A stretch of 64,000 bases of DNA, taken from contig JAVBLR010000008.1 in assembly GCA_031553395.1 (NCBI GenBank), forward strand, positions 1-64,000. Reading direction: 5' to 3'. Below are positions 1 through 9,691 of this stretch, in pieces. The stretch's first letter is position 1. The number at the start of each line of letters is the position of its first letter. The DNA comes from WRGA01 sp031553395 (GTDB lineage Bacteria > Bacteroidota > Bacteroidia > Bacteroidales > WRGA01). A model generated the notes under the pieces. It worked only from the letters and a program-made list of their open reading frames with translations, searched no databases and was not told where the DNA came from. Both the position numbers and the translations under genes were made by a program.

Positions 1-107
1 AGATAACTCATCAGACCAATGAATAATATGTCCGATAACTTATGCAAACATTTTTTCTCTACTCGAAAATCTTCGATACTGGATAAATAGCGTTGTAATG
101 ATTTCAT
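1..107 (-). CDS. ISAs1-like transposase, N-terminal part (runs off the window)
   Basis: Reading the minus strand from the ATG at 107 gives 35 codons without a stop, starting MKSLQRYLSSIEDFRVEKK and continuing with a D-x-L-F-I pattern (SDILFIGLMSYL). This is the typical start of ISAs1-family transposases, which have a short helical N-terminus (DxRxxxK, then LxDILFI) before the DDE catalytic domain. The catalytic part lies outside the window. A GC-richer stretch at about 126-144 (with GTGCGTTTACCC) is probably the terminal inverted repeat of the element. The family call is by recognition of the short N-terminus only; whether the element is intact cannot be seen. Confidence 0.65.
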   Translation of the reverse strand, partial: MKSLQRYLSSIEDFRVEKKCLHKLSDILFIGLMSY

Positions 108-567
108 CCGGCAAAGCTATAAATTTCGTGCGTTTACCCTAGTTTTGTGCAGGAAGAAAAACAAAACACAAAAAGAATAAAATGAATATGGAAAGTGGTT
201 TTTTCATTGAACAAATTGAGATTTATATTGATTCACTGCAAATATAACTTTTTCATAATAAACGAATATATAATTACGTACACAATGATGTTTTTTAGTA
301 CATAAATTATTATTTAATAGATAATTTGATTAATTGTTATATACCCCATTTACTACCATTTTTAGTTTAAATCGGTGTTATTTCGAACATTATTTTTATG
401 TATTTCCCTTACTTATGTCGTAAAATTGAGGAAATAAGGCAAAAAATGATTACTTTTGGAGGCTAAAATTTATATATTTTCAGATTAGAAAGTCTATTTT
501 TAATCTTATTTATTTACAGATAATTAGCTTGTATCTGTAGTGTTTAAACTTTGTTATTTGATTTAAT
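108..567. other. Non-coding stretch between insertion sequence end and purF-like gene
   Basis: No convincing reading frame. The first 50 bases probably hold the terminal repeat of the ISAs1-like element. The rest is very AT-rich leader for the purF-like gene. No clear TTTG-N19-TAnnTTTG promoter pair was found by eye, and no stable hairpin. Confidence 0.5.
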
Positions 568-1971
568 ATGGGAGGTTTTTTTGGTACGATTTCAAAAACA
601 GCATGTAAAACAGACTTATTTTACGGAACAGATTATAATTCCCATCTGGGAACCAAACGTGCCGGTTTAGCCTCAATACACGAAGGTGTTTTCTATCGTT
701 CGATTCATAGCATTGAGAATTCTTATTTCCGGACAAAATTTGAAGATTCTTTGGACAAGTTTGTAGGAAATGCAGGAATTGGAGTAATTAGTGATACAGA
801 TCCTCAGCCGATTGTTATTAATTCACATTTAGGGCGTTTTGCACTTGTTACGGTTGCCCGGGTTAATAATTTGAAGGAACTGGAAAAAGAATTACTCGAT
901 AAAGGGATGCATTTTTCCGAATTAAGTTCGGGAAAAACAAATCAAACTGAATTGATTGCATTACTGATAACAGAGGGCAAATCCTTTGTTGAAGGGATTG
1001 AAAATGTTTACAACAAGGTAAAAGGTTCTTGTTCCATGCTTATTCTTACCGAAGATGGTATTTTTGCCGCGCGTGATAAATTGGGCCGTACTCCTATTGT
1101 AGTTGGTAAAAAAGACGAGGCTTATGCTGTAAGTAGCGAACCTTGCGGATTTTCTAACTTGGGGTTTGAAACAACTTATTTTGTTGGGCCGGGAGAAATC
1201 ATGCAAATCAAGGCAGATGGTTTTACTCAATTGAGAAAGCCGAATGAGAAAATGCAAGTATGCTCTTTTCTGTGGGTTTACTTTGGTTATCCTGTTTCTG
1301 ATTACGAAGGTAAAAATGTAGATGCCGTACGGTATAATAGCGGATTGGAAATGTCTAAAAATGACGATGTTGATATTGATTTTGTTTCAGGTATTCCCGA
1401 TTCCGGTGTTGGACAGGCATTAGGATATGCCGAAGGAAAAAATGTTCCTTACCGGCGAGCAATTGTAAAATATACTCCAACCTGGCCAAGAAGTTTTACT
1501 CCTGGTAATCAAGAGGTAAGACAGTTAGTTGCCAAAATGAAATTGATTCCAAACAGGCATTTATTGAAAGATAAACGAATCCTTTTTTGCGATGATTCTA
1601 TTGTAAGGGGAACTCAATTGCGAGATAATGTCCAAATATTGTATGGCTACGGAGCTAAGGAAGTACACATGCGTATCGGCAGTCCTCCATTGATTTATTC
1701 TTGTCCATTTTTAAATTTCTCCGCATCAAAATCAGATCTTGAATTAGTTACACGTCGAATTATTCAGGAATTGGAGGGTAAAGATGATGTTGATTTAGAG
1801 GAATATGCAAAAGACGGTTCTCCTAAATATTGCCAGATGGTAGAAAAAATCCGGGAGAAATTCAATATGTCTTCATTGAAATACAACACATTGGAAACTT
1901 TCGTTAAAGCGATTGGACTTCCAAAAGAAAAACTCTGTACGCATTGTTTTGATGCATCATCGTGCTTTTAA
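568..1971 (+). CDS. PurF-like amidophosphoribosyltransferase paralogue lacking the catalytic cysteine
   Basis: The protein (467 aa) has the two-domain layout of glutamine phosphoribosylpyrophosphate amidotransferase, the first step of purine synthesis. The phosphoribosyltransferase half is well kept: the PRPP loop ILFCDDSIVRGTQ is at 338-350. All four cysteines that hold the [4Fe-4S] cluster in the Bacillus enzyme have counterparts (C232, C379, C457, C460). The glutaminase half is not: the mature N-terminal Cys of MCGIFG is replaced in MGGFFG, and the HRGQEG glutamine-site motif reads HLGTKRAG. It therefore cannot hydrolyse glutamine by the usual mechanism; ammonia use, a regulatory role or another substrate are possible. 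It is followed by pepT, gcvT and comB on the same strand. Family certain, activity uncertain. Confidence 0.85.
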   Translation: MGGFFGTISKTACKTDLFYGTDYNSHLGTKRAGLASIHEGVFYRSIHSIENSYFRTKFEDSLDKFVGNAGIGVISDTDPQPIVINSHLGRFALVTVARVNNLKELEKELLDKGMHFSELSSGKTNQTELIALLITEGKSFVEGIENVYNKVKGSCSMLILTEDGIFAARDKLGRTPIVVGKKDEAYAVSSEPCGFSNLGFETTYFVGPGEIMQIKADGFTQLRKPNEKMQVCSFLWVYFGYPVSDYEGKNVDAVRYNSGLEMSKNDDVDIDFVSGIPDSGVGQALGYAEGKNVPYRRAIVKYTPTWPRSFTPGNQEVRQLVAKMKLIPNRHLLKDKRILFCDDSIVRGTQLRDNVQILYGYGAKEVHMRIGSPPLIYSCPFLNFSASKSDLELVTRRIIQELEGKDDVDLEEYAKDGSPKYCQMVEKIREKFNMSSLKYNTLETFVKAIGLPKEKLCTHCFDASSCF

Positions 1972-1999
1972 TTAACACTAATAAATGCATTTTATATAT

Positions 2000-2110
2000 T
2001 TAAGGAGGACATGAGACATGAGAAGAAAGATGTAGACAATAAAGATAATAGAGACAGTGGAGTCTTAATTATCTCATTCGTCTTTTCTATCTTTTTTCGT
2101 CTTTATTCTT
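2000..2110. repeat. Purine/pyrimidine-rich word-repeat intergenic element
   Basis: The gap before pepT has a left part built of AGAC, GAGA and AAAGAT words and a right part built of their complements (GTCT, TCTC, ATCTTT). It looks like an imperfect, scrambled palindrome of the kind seen between other genes here (3398-3452, 39133-39216). No function is known. Confidence 0.3.
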
Positions 2111-2170
2111 ATGTCTAAATATAGTTCAGGGAAAGTAGCCAATAATCACATAACTGTAATACGATTAACT

Positions 2171-3388
2171 ATGAATTTAATAGAACGTTTTATACGATAT
2201 GTAGGTTTCGATACCCAATCGGATCCCGAAACTGGATTAACACCCAGCACACCTGGGCAAGTGCGTTTTGCAAAAGAATTATCCGAAGAATTAAAGCAAA
2301 TCGGAATGCAAGATGTAAAGCTAGACCAGAACGGGTATTTAATGGCAACCTTACCTTCTAATGTAGAAAAAAATGTTCCTGTAATTGGTTTTATAGCCCA
2401 TTACGATACCAGTCCTGATATGACGGGGCGGAATGTTAAAGCGCGGGTGGTTGTACGATACGATGGAGGTGATATTTTATTAAATGCAAAAGAAAATATC
2501 ATTTTGTCTCCATCTGATTTTCCCGAATTAAAAAAATATATCCGGCAAGATTTAATCGTAACTGATGGAACAACATTACTTGGAGCTGATGATAAAGCGG
2601 GCGTAACTGAGATCATTACAGCAATGGAATATCTGATTAAACATCCCGATATCAAGCATGGGAAAGTAAGAATAGCTTTTACTCCGGATGAAGAAATAGG
2701 CAAAGGTGCTCATAAATTCGATGTGGAAAAATTTGAAGCTCAATGGGCATATACAATGGACGGAGGCGAAGTCGGAGAATTGGAATTCGAAAATTTTAAC
2801 GCAGCATCAGCAAAAATTACAATAAAAGGCCGTAATGTACATCCGGGATATGCCAAACATAAGATGATAAACTCAATCCGTATTGGAAATCAATTGGTAA
2901 CAATGCTTCCAAGAAGTGAAACTCCCGAACATACCGATGGTTATGAAGGATTTTATCATTTAGCATCATTTCAGGGAACAGTTGAGAAAACAGTATTAAC
3001 ATATATTATAAGAGATCACGACTGGGACAGATTTGAACGCCGGAAAAAAGAATTCGAACATTTAGTAAATAAAATAAATGCCGAATTTGGAAATGTTGCA
3101 GAACTCGAAGTAACGGATCAATATTATAATATGCGGGAAAAGATTGAACCTGTAATGCATATTGTAGATTTAGCCTCGGATGCCATGAAGGAAGTTGGTG
3201 TGCAACCGGTTATAAAACCAATACGAGGCGGCACGGATGGTGCTCAATTATCATTTAAAGGATTACCTTGTCCGAATATTTTTGCCGGAGGATTAAATTT
3301 CCATGGACGGTACGAATTTATTCCTATTCAATCTATGGATAAAGCAGTACAGGTAATTGTAAAAATAATAGAAAAAGTAGCAGAGTAA
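2171..3388 (+). CDS. pepT: Peptidase T (tripeptide aminopeptidase, M20B)
   Basis: A cytoplasmic di-zinc aminopeptidase that removes the N-terminal residue from tripeptides. Numbered from this start, the metal and catalytic residues are visible: H77 and D79 in AHYDTSPD, the bridging D140 in LLGADDKAGV, catalytic E174/E175 in FTPDEEIG, D197 in YTMDGGEVGE and H378 in NFHGRYEF. The length of 405 aa equals the family norm. The frame is open further upstream, to 2111, but the extra 20 residues match nothing in the family, and MNLIERFIRYVGFDTQSD is the standard start. It lies between the purF-like gene and gcvT, and is separated from gcvT by a strong hairpin. Confidence 0.93.
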   Translation: MNLIERFIRYVGFDTQSDPETGLTPSTPGQVRFAKELSEELKQIGMQDVKLDQNGYLMATLPSNVEKNVPVIGFIAHYDTSPDMTGRNVKARVVVRYDGGDILLNAKENIILSPSDFPELKKYIRQDLIVTDGTTLLGADDKAGVTEIITAMEYLIKHPDIKHGKVRIAFTPDEEIGKGAHKFDVEKFEAQWAYTMDGGEVGELEFENFNAASAKITIKGRNVHPGYAKHKMINSIRIGNQLVTMLPRSETPEHTDGYEGFYHLASFQGTVEKTVLTYIIRDHDWDRFERRKKEFEHLVNKINAEFGNVAELEVTDQYYNMREKIEPVMHIVDLASDAMKEVGVQPVIKPIRGGTDGAQLSFKGLPCPNIFAGGLNFHGRYEFIPIQSMDKAVQVIVKIIEKVAE

Positions 3389-3397
3389 TGTTTGATT

Positions 3398-3452
3398 GTT
3401 ATTGGTTATCTGTTATTAGTTTTTTAAATACAAATAACAGATAACCAATAAC
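3398..3452. repeat. Perfect 20-bp inverted repeat between pepT and gcvT
   Basis: Arms at 3398-3417 and 3433-3452 are exact reverse complements over 20 bp around a 15-nt loop. The arms are made of the words GTTATT and GGTTATCT and lack a proper U-tract, so this is not a classical terminator. It resembles the other word-repeat palindromes in this window and could stop transcription or stabilise the pepT mRNA 3' end. Confidence 0.8.
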
Positions 3453-3472
3453 CAACAACAAAATAACTAGAC

Positions 3473-4558
3473 ATGAAAAAAACACCATTTACGGATATTC
3501 ACATTGCTTTGGGAGCAAAGATGCATGAATTTGCAGGTTACAATATGCCTATCGAATATTCGGGAATAATCAATGAACATTTGACTGTATGTAATGGAGT
3601 CGGAGTTTTTGATGTTTCTCATATGGGTGAATTTTGGGTAAAAGGAGAAAATGCGTTGGCTTTTCTACAAAAAATAACTTCAAATGATGTGTCTGTACTT
3701 CCTTTGGGAAAAGCCCAATATACTTGTTTCTTGAATGAACAAGGAGGCATTGTTGATGATTTATTGATATATCATTATGAGCTGGAAAAGTATTTGTTGG
3801 TTGTGAATGCTGCTAACATCGAAAAAGATTGGAAATATTGTGTAGAACACAATATCGAAGGCGCTATATTGGAAAATGCGTCCGACAATATGAGTCAATT
3901 GGCAATACAAGGTCCTAAAGCTTTGGATACTCTTCAAAAATTGACATCCGTGAAGCTTTCCGAAATCCCTTATTATGGTTTTGTTGAAGGAGAATTTGCC
4001 GGAGAAAAAAATGTAATCATATCTAATACAGGATATACCGGTGCAGGTGGTTTCGAATTGTATTTTTATCCTTCAGCAGCAATAAATATTTGGAATACCA
4101 TCTTCTCCGCAGGAGAAGAATTTGACATCAAGCCGATTGGATTAGGAGCTCGTGATACTTTGCGATTGGAAATGGGCTATTGTTTATATGGTAATGAATT
4201 AAATGATACAATATCTCCGATTGAAGCAGGTTTGGGATGGATAACTAAATTTGCAGAAGGAAAAAATTTTATCGCAAGGGAAATATTGGAAAAACAAAAA
4301 AAAGAAGGTACTTCCCGAAAATTATGTGGATTTGAATTAATCGAAAAAGGAATTCCCCGAAGTGGTTATGAAGTTGTAAATGCAAAAAATGCAGTTATAG
4401 GGATTGTAACATCAGGAACAATGTCTCCTCTTCTTCGACAAGGAATTGGAATGGCATATGTGCATCCGGAATATGCGAAAGAAAATACAGAATTTTTTAT
4501 AACCATTCGAAATAGAAACTTGAAAGCGAAAGTTGTAAAATTGCCTTTCAGAAAATAA
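3473..4558 (+). CDS. gcvT: Aminomethyltransferase, glycine cleavage T protein
   Basis: The T protein of the glycine cleavage system moves the aminomethyl carbon from lipoylated H protein to tetrahydrofolate. At 361 aa it has family length. The N-terminal signature MHEFAGYNMPIEY, the VFDVSHMGEF motif, the folate-site GGIVDDLLIYHY with its essential Asp, and GYTGAGGFELY are all visible, as is the C-terminal GTMSPLLRQGIGMAYV. No gcvH or gcvP lies next to it, which is common in Bacteroidetes. Start ATG follows a non-coding gap containing a hairpin. Confidence 0.95.
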   Translation: MKKTPFTDIHIALGAKMHEFAGYNMPIEYSGIINEHLTVCNGVGVFDVSHMGEFWVKGENALAFLQKITSNDVSVLPLGKAQYTCFLNEQGGIVDDLLIYHYELEKYLLVVNAANIEKDWKYCVEHNIEGAILENASDNMSQLAIQGPKALDTLQKLTSVKLSEIPYYGFVEGEFAGEKNVIISNTGYTGAGGFELYFYPSAAINIWNTIFSAGEEFDIKPIGLGARDTLRLEMGYCLYGNELNDTISPIEAGLGWITKFAEGKNFIAREILEKQKKEGTSRKLCGFELIEKGIPRSGYEVVNAKNAVIGIVTSGTMSPLLRQGIGMAYVHPEYAKENTEFFITIRNRNLKAKVVKLPFRK

Positions 4559-4640
4559 TTGTTCCAATTACTACAATTCACATATAAAGCTTATTAGCCA
4601 TTAAAATCGTAAATTGTAAATAACAAAATAGTAAATCTAC

Positions 4641-5348
4641 ATGCCTCAAATTGACATTTGCTTCTCACCAATTATGTATCCTGCTTATCAGAACACGGAT
4701 GCTGTTGTTGTAATTGTCGATATATTCAGGGCAACCAGTTGCATTTGTACTGCTTTTGCGAATGGGGTAAAAAGCATTATTCCGGTAGAAACAATCAAAG
4801 AAGCAATCGAATATAAAAACAAAGGATATTTGGTTGCAGCAGAACGGAATGTGCAAAAATGCGATTTTGCCGATTTCGGCAATTCTCCTTTTGACTTTTC
4901 AGCAGAAAAAGTAAAAGGTAAGGATATTGTATTTACTACAACCAATGGAACAAAAGCGATTCATGCTGCAAAAGCAAATAAAATAGTAGTAATAGGTTCT
5001 TTCCTAAATCTATCTGCAGTCGTTGATTTTTGTGCTGAAAGTGGGAAAGATATTATTGTCCTTTGTTCGGGATGGAATGATAAGTTTAATTTGGAAGATA
5101 CTCTTTTTGGAGGTGCTCTTGCTGCTTGTATCCAAGAAAAATACAAATACGAGGTAAAAAGTGATGCAGCATTGGTAGCAATTAATATGTGGGAAAAAGC
5201 ACAAACTGATACGATTTTTTATTTGTCTAAAAGCGAGCATGTTGCCAGATTATATGCGAATGGATTTGAAAGTGCAATAACATATTGTTTGCAACAAAAC
5301 ATAATGAATGTTGTGCCAACTTATAAATATGGTTACATAAGGTTATAA
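4641..5348 (+). CDS. comB: 2-phosphosulfolactate phosphatase (ComB family)
   Basis: The ComB family (235 aa) hydrolyses 2-phosphosulfolactate to sulfolactate with Mg2+. In methanogens this is a coenzyme M step; in bacteria it belongs to sulfolactate or other sulfonate metabolism. The family signatures VVDIFRATS near the N-terminus, TTTNGTKA in the middle and LCSGWNDKFNLEDTLFGGAL are all present. The gene is 82 bp after gcvT. No other coenzyme M-like genes are visible, so the physiological substrate is open. Confidence 0.9.
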   Translation: MPQIDICFSPIMYPAYQNTDAVVVIVDIFRATSCICTAFANGVKSIIPVETIKEAIEYKNKGYLVAAERNVQKCDFADFGNSPFDFSAEKVKGKDIVFTTTNGTKAIHAAKANKIVVIGSFLNLSAVVDFCAESGKDIIVLCSGWNDKFNLEDTLFGGALAACIQEKYKYEVKSDAALVAINMWEKAQTDTIFYLSKSEHVARLYANGFESAITYCLQQNIMNVVPTYKYGYIRL

Positions 5349-5443
5349 CTATATTAAAATAGTACAATAAAAGAAGGTAAAAACCGTTATTTTAAGATGT
5401 TTATATAAATAAAAACTAATTTGTAATTTTTAAATAAACCAAT

Positions 5444-6274
5444 ATGAATTTTAAATTATTGCCGGTTCTATTAATCATTATATTGTTATCAGCCTGTTCT
5501 ACACCTAAAGATATAGCGTATTTTCAAGGTATTAAGGATATACCTCAAGCAGAACTGGATGATATGTATGCTAAATATTCATCCAAGATATGTCCGGATG
5601 ACCTTTTAGGGATTACTGTTTCCGGACAGAATATGGTCGGAGTAGCCCCCTTTAATTTACCACCTGTTTCCTTTATGTCTCCATCAGATGGATCAACAGC
5701 AGGTACAGGGAAAAAAACCATCCAATCTGCAACTACAGGTTCTTTACAACCTTATTTAGTAGACGAAAATGGTTATATCCAATTTCCTGTATTAGGACAA
5801 GTAAGAGTAGGTGGATTAACAAAGACTGAAGCAATCAAATTGTTGGAAGGAAAAATATCAGAACATGTAAAAGACCCGATTGTAACCATACAAAACCTGA
5901 ATTTTAAAGTATCCGTATTGGGAGAAGTATTGCAACCGGGGCCGTTTTTCTTGTCGAATGAAAGAATCTCAATTTTGGACGCTTTATCATTAGCTGGTGA
6001 TTTAACTATCTATGGAAACAGAAAGGATGTATTACTTATTCGGGATAATAATGGGAAGAAAGAATTTGCGTATTTTGATTTGACTTCACCCGAGATATTC
6101 AAATCTCCATATTTTTATTTACAACAAAACGATGTTGTATATGTAGAACCAAACGATGCAAGAAAAAAGAACGCAAAATATAGTCAGGCGGATCAATACA
6201 ATATGACTATAGTATCTACAATTTTGACAGCTGTCTCGATTGTGACGTCATTAATAATAAGCTTGTCTAAATAA
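5444..6274 (+). CDS. Polysaccharide export lipoprotein (OPX/Wza family)
   Basis: First gene of the surface-polysaccharide locus. The N-terminus is a lipoprotein signal peptide with lipobox LLSAC, so the mature protein starts at Cys18. The body contains a poly_export domain (about 50-140) and an SLBB-like stretch (about 155-230, VSVLGEVLQPGPF). A hydrophobic C-terminal segment (about 252-274) may be a membrane anchor. The family forms the outer-membrane channel through which capsule or exopolysaccharide leaves. It is followed after 43 bp by the Wzc-like partner kinase. Confidence 0.9.
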   Translation: MNFKLLPVLLIIILLSACSTPKDIAYFQGIKDIPQAELDDMYAKYSSKICPDDLLGITVSGQNMVGVAPFNLPPVSFMSPSDGSTAGTGKKTIQSATTGSLQPYLVDENGYIQFPVLGQVRVGGLTKTEAIKLLEGKISEHVKDPIVTIQNLNFKVSVLGEVLQPGPFFLSNERISILDALSLAGDLTIYGNRKDVLLIRDNNGKKEFAYFDLTSPEIFKSPYFYLQQNDVVYVEPNDARKKNAKYSQADQYNMTIVSTILTAVSIVTSLIISLSK

Positions 6275-6317
6275 TTTTTCACATTACTAATTCTAAATAA
6301 AAGAATTCTATATCCAA

Positions 6318-8654
6318 ATGGAGCAAAGAAAGAATACAAAGATTGCAACTTCTCAAAATGCAGATTTTATAAACTTTGAAGAATTACTGCAAAAAAGCAT
6401 AAAAAATTGGAAATGGTTTGTTATTTCTATTATAGCGTGTGTATTAATAGCTTTTATCTATGTTAAGGTTACGCCTAAAACATATCAATTGACAGCCAAT
6501 ATCTTGATTAAGATGGAGGATAAAGGAATGGGTTCAAAGATGGGCTCAATGGCTAAGATGTTTGATATGGGAGGCCTCTCTTCTTCTGATAATATTGAAG
6601 ATGAAGTTGGCATTATGTCTTCTCATACTTTAATGAGGCAAATGGCAATGGACTTAGGGCTGCATATTGATTACAAGGAAAAGGGTTTTTTTACAGATGA
6701 TGACTTATATAATAATTCTCCCATTATAGCAGATATTGATAAAAGTATATTGGATACCCTAACTGCTGGATTTACATTTAAAGTTGCAGTAAATAAAGAT
6801 AATACGTTAAAGATAAAAGTAAAAATAGGGGATGAAAAACTAGGAACATTTGATATAAAAACCTTGCCGTACATTCTTCATACAAATTATGGTGATGTAA
6901 CTTTTAAATATTCTGAAAATCAGAGTCTAGAATTACCTTACACTTTATTAATTACTATATGTGGTAGAGATTTTGCGGCAGAACAGTTTCAGAAAATAGT
7001 TTCAGTTGGGGCAATTTCCAAAAAGTCGAATATTATCGGTTTGTCAACCAATGATAATAATATCCCAAGAGGAAAAGATATACTAAACACATTAATAAAA
7101 CTATATAATGAGGATGCCTTAGATGATAAAAATAAGGCCGCATTGAATACCGAAAAATTTATAGGTGAACGGTTAGACTTATTGGTACATGATTTGAGTT
7201 TGATAGAAAAGTCCGTTGAAAGTTACAAACGTGATAATCAATTGATAGACATCGGGGCAGAAGCAGGAATGTCTATGAGTAGGATGGTAAAGATGAAGGA
7301 GTTGGATGTACAATATGAAATTCAATTAGGAATGGTAAAAATGATTGAAGATTATGTGAAGAATCCATCCAATAAGTATAAATTATTACCTGTAGGTATG
7401 GGCATACCTGGAGAAGTATCGGGACAAATAGGATCTTATAATGAGTTATTACTCCAGCGGATTGCTTTATTGAGGGATATAAATGCCACAAACCCGGTTG
7501 TTTTATCTTTAAATGAACAATTGGACTTGATGCAAAAAAATATTTTGGCAAGTATCGAGACTGTAAAAAAGGACTTGAATAAGACGAAAGATAGTTGGAG
7601 GGCTGAAGAAAATTTGTTACTTTCTCGCGTGAAAGAATTGCCAAAACAAGAACGCGAATTTGTCGAGATTCAACGACAACAAAAAGTAAAATCCGAATTG
7701 TATCTATTTTTGTTGCAGAAACATGAAGAAAATGCATTGACATTAGCATCTTCAACTCCTAAAGCAAAAATAATTGATGAGGCATTTGCTGTGTCGAAGC
7801 CGGTTTGGCCAAGGAAAATGATAATTTTAGCTGTTGCGATGATGATTGCATGTTGCCTTCCAATTGTCGTATTTATCTTGAAGGATATTCTGACATTCAA
7901 AATAGAAGATAAATCCCAATTAGAAAGATTAACATCAATACCTGTATTGGGAGAGGTTTGTAAAGATAAGAGTGGAGAATCTGTTGTTGTAAAAGAAGGA
8001 ATAACATCTTCTGTTGCAGAATTATTTCGTTTAATACGAACAAATATCCGGTTTGTTTTGACTAAGCCTGAAGAAAAGGTAATTATTATAACTTCTAGTA
8101 TTTCGGGAGAAGGAAAATCCTTCTTTGTTATCAATTTTTCTATGTCTCTTTCGTTAATGAAAAATAAGAAAGTCGCTATGATAGGATTAGATATTCGAAA
8201 TCCAAAATTGGCGGAATACTTGTCTTTACCTACATCAAAAGGAATTACAACTTTTATGGCTTCCGAGACAATGAAGCCTGAGGAAGTTGTTATTCAATCC
8301 GGCTTACATCCGAATTTATGGATTGTTCCTGCCGGCCCGGTACCGCCGAATCCTGCCGAATTATTGTTGAGCGAACGATTGGATGAAATGTTTGACTATT
8401 TAAGAGAAAATTTCGATTATGTAGTAGTGGATACAGCTCCTGTAGGAATGGTTTCCGATACATTCACATTGGATAGAGTTTCGGATGCAACTATTTATTT
8501 ATGTCGTGCTAATTATACACATAAGTCTCATTTGAAACTTGTTGAAAGCATTGTTGCAGAAGGACGATTGAAGAAATTGTCGCTGGTAATTAACGGAACA
8601 ACAACGAAAAGTAGTTATGGGTATGGTTATGGCTCACAAACTCACAATAAGTGA
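6318..8654 (+). CDS. Wzc-like polysaccharide co-polymerase / BY-kinase
   Basis: A 778-residue inner-membrane protein that controls chain length and export together with the OPX protein. It has a Wzz-type domain with a first membrane helix (about 34-52), a long periplasmic coiled-coil region, a second helix (about 504-526), and a cytoplasmic bacterial tyrosine kinase domain. The kinase has Walker A SGEGKSF (about 597), the A' motif GLDIRNPKL and Walker B VVVDTAPVG (about 703). The C-terminus ends in a tyrosine cluster, SSYGYGYGSQ, the expected autophosphorylation tail. It overlaps the next gene's possible GTG start by 4 bp. Confidence 0.93.
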   Translation: MEQRKNTKIATSQNADFINFEELLQKSIKNWKWFVISIIACVLIAFIYVKVTPKTYQLTANILIKMEDKGMGSKMGSMAKMFDMGGLSSSDNIEDEVGIMSSHTLMRQMAMDLGLHIDYKEKGFFTDDDLYNNSPIIADIDKSILDTLTAGFTFKVAVNKDNTLKIKVKIGDEKLGTFDIKTLPYILHTNYGDVTFKYSENQSLELPYTLLITICGRDFAAEQFQKIVSVGAISKKSNIIGLSTNDNNIPRGKDILNTLIKLYNEDALDDKNKAALNTEKFIGERLDLLVHDLSLIEKSVESYKRDNQLIDIGAEAGMSMSRMVKMKELDVQYEIQLGMVKMIEDYVKNPSNKYKLLPVGMGIPGEVSGQIGSYNELLLQRIALLRDINATNPVVLSLNEQLDLMQKNILASIETVKKDLNKTKDSWRAEENLLLSRVKELPKQEREFVEIQRQQKVKSELYLFLLQKHEENALTLASSTPKAKIIDEAFAVSKPVWPRKMIILAVAMMIACCLPIVVFILKDILTFKIEDKSQLERLTSIPVLGEVCKDKSGESVVVKEGITSSVAELFRLIRTNIRFVLTKPEEKVIIITSSISGEGKSFFVINFSMSLSLMKNKKVAMIGLDIRNPKLAEYLSLPTSKGITTFMASETMKPEEVVIQSGLHPNLWIVPAGPVPPNPAELLLSERLDEMFDYLRENFDYVVVDTAPVGMVSDTFTLDRVSDATIYLCRANYTHKSHLKLVESIVAEGRLKKLSLVINGTTTKSSYGYGYGSQTHNK

Positions 8655-8662
8655 CTAAGGAT

Positions 8663-9691
8663 ATGACAATTCGTTCAAAGGCACCGTTACGTTTAGGTTT
8701 AGCAGGAGGAGGAAGTGATGTTGCTCCATATTGTGATATATATGGTGGATTTATCTTGAACGCCACAATCAATTTATACGCTCATTGTTCAATAATTGTT
8801 CGAAACGATGGAATTATAAGAATGGAAGCATCTGATTTAGGTCAGATTGTTGAATATAACGCATCAGAGAGCCTTCCTATTGATAATGTATTAGATTTAC
8901 ATAAAGGGGTATATAATCGAATAATAAAAGATTTTCTTCCCGGAAAAAAGTTATCTTTTACTTTGATCACGTATTCTGATGCCCCTCCGGGAAGTGGGCT
9001 TGGCTCATCTTCAACAATGGTTGTTGCAATAGTAAAAGCCTTTACAGAATGGCTAAATTTACCATTAGGCGAATATGATATCGCTCATTTGGCGTATGAT
9101 ATAGAACGAAATGACTTAGGACTGAGTGGAGGAAAACAAGACCAATATGCTGCAACTTTTGGAGGATTTAACTTCATGGAATTCTTTAAAGAAGATAAAA
9201 CAATTGTAAACCCTCTTCGTGTTAAACAGTGGATTGTTGACGAATTGGAAGAATCAATAATATTGCATTATATTGGGGTCTCACGTTCGTCTGCACAGAT
9301 TATTGATGAGCAGAAGAAAAATACATCTTCCGGAAATGTTGTTGCAATAGAAGCTATGCATCGAATAAAACAAGGTGCTATCGATATGAAAGAAGCTGTT
9401 TTGAAAGGTGATATTTCTTTTTTTGCTGAAATTATGCAAAAATCTTGGGAAGATAAAAAGAAAATGGCCGGTTCAATTACAAATCCTCTTATAGAAAAGG
9501 TATTTGAAACTGCATTGAATGCCGGAGCCATAACCGGAAAAATTTCAGGTGCAGGTGGCGGTGGATTTATTTTTTTCATGGTTAAACCAGAAAACAGAAT
9601 GAATGTTGTTAAAAAGCTTCAGGAATTAGGTGGTCAAACAGTTGCTTTTCATTTTACTCAAGGAGGATGCCATGGATGGAAAATACTCTGA
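8663..9691 (+). CDS. hddA: D-glycero-alpha-D-manno-heptose 7-phosphate kinase (GHMP kinase)
   Basis: HddA phosphorylates C1 of heptose 7-phosphate, the second step of GDP-heptose synthesis. The start MTIRSKAPLRLGLAGGGSD, the ATP loop PPGSGLGSSSTMVVA and the C-terminal GKISGAGGGGFIFF are diagnostic for the GHMP family and for the heptose branch. The ATG at 8663 fits the family; a GTG at 8651 overlapping the wzc stop is possible but adds only four residues. The next gene, gmhA, begins inside its 3' end, so the two are probably translationally coupled. Confidence 0.9.
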   Translation: MTIRSKAPLRLGLAGGGSDVAPYCDIYGGFILNATINLYAHCSIIVRNDGIIRMEASDLGQIVEYNASESLPIDNVLDLHKGVYNRIIKDFLPGKKLSFTLITYSDAPPGSGLGSSSTMVVAIVKAFTEWLNLPLGEYDIAHLAYDIERNDLGLSGGKQDQYAATFGGFNFMEFFKEDKTIVNPLRVKQWIVDELEESIILHYIGVSRSSAQIIDEQKKNTSSGNVVAIEAMHRIKQGAIDMKEAVLKGDISFFAEIMQKSWEDKKKMAGSITNPLIEKVFETALNAGAITGKISGAGGGGFIFFMVKPENRMNVVKKLQELGGQTVAFHFTQGGCHGWKIL

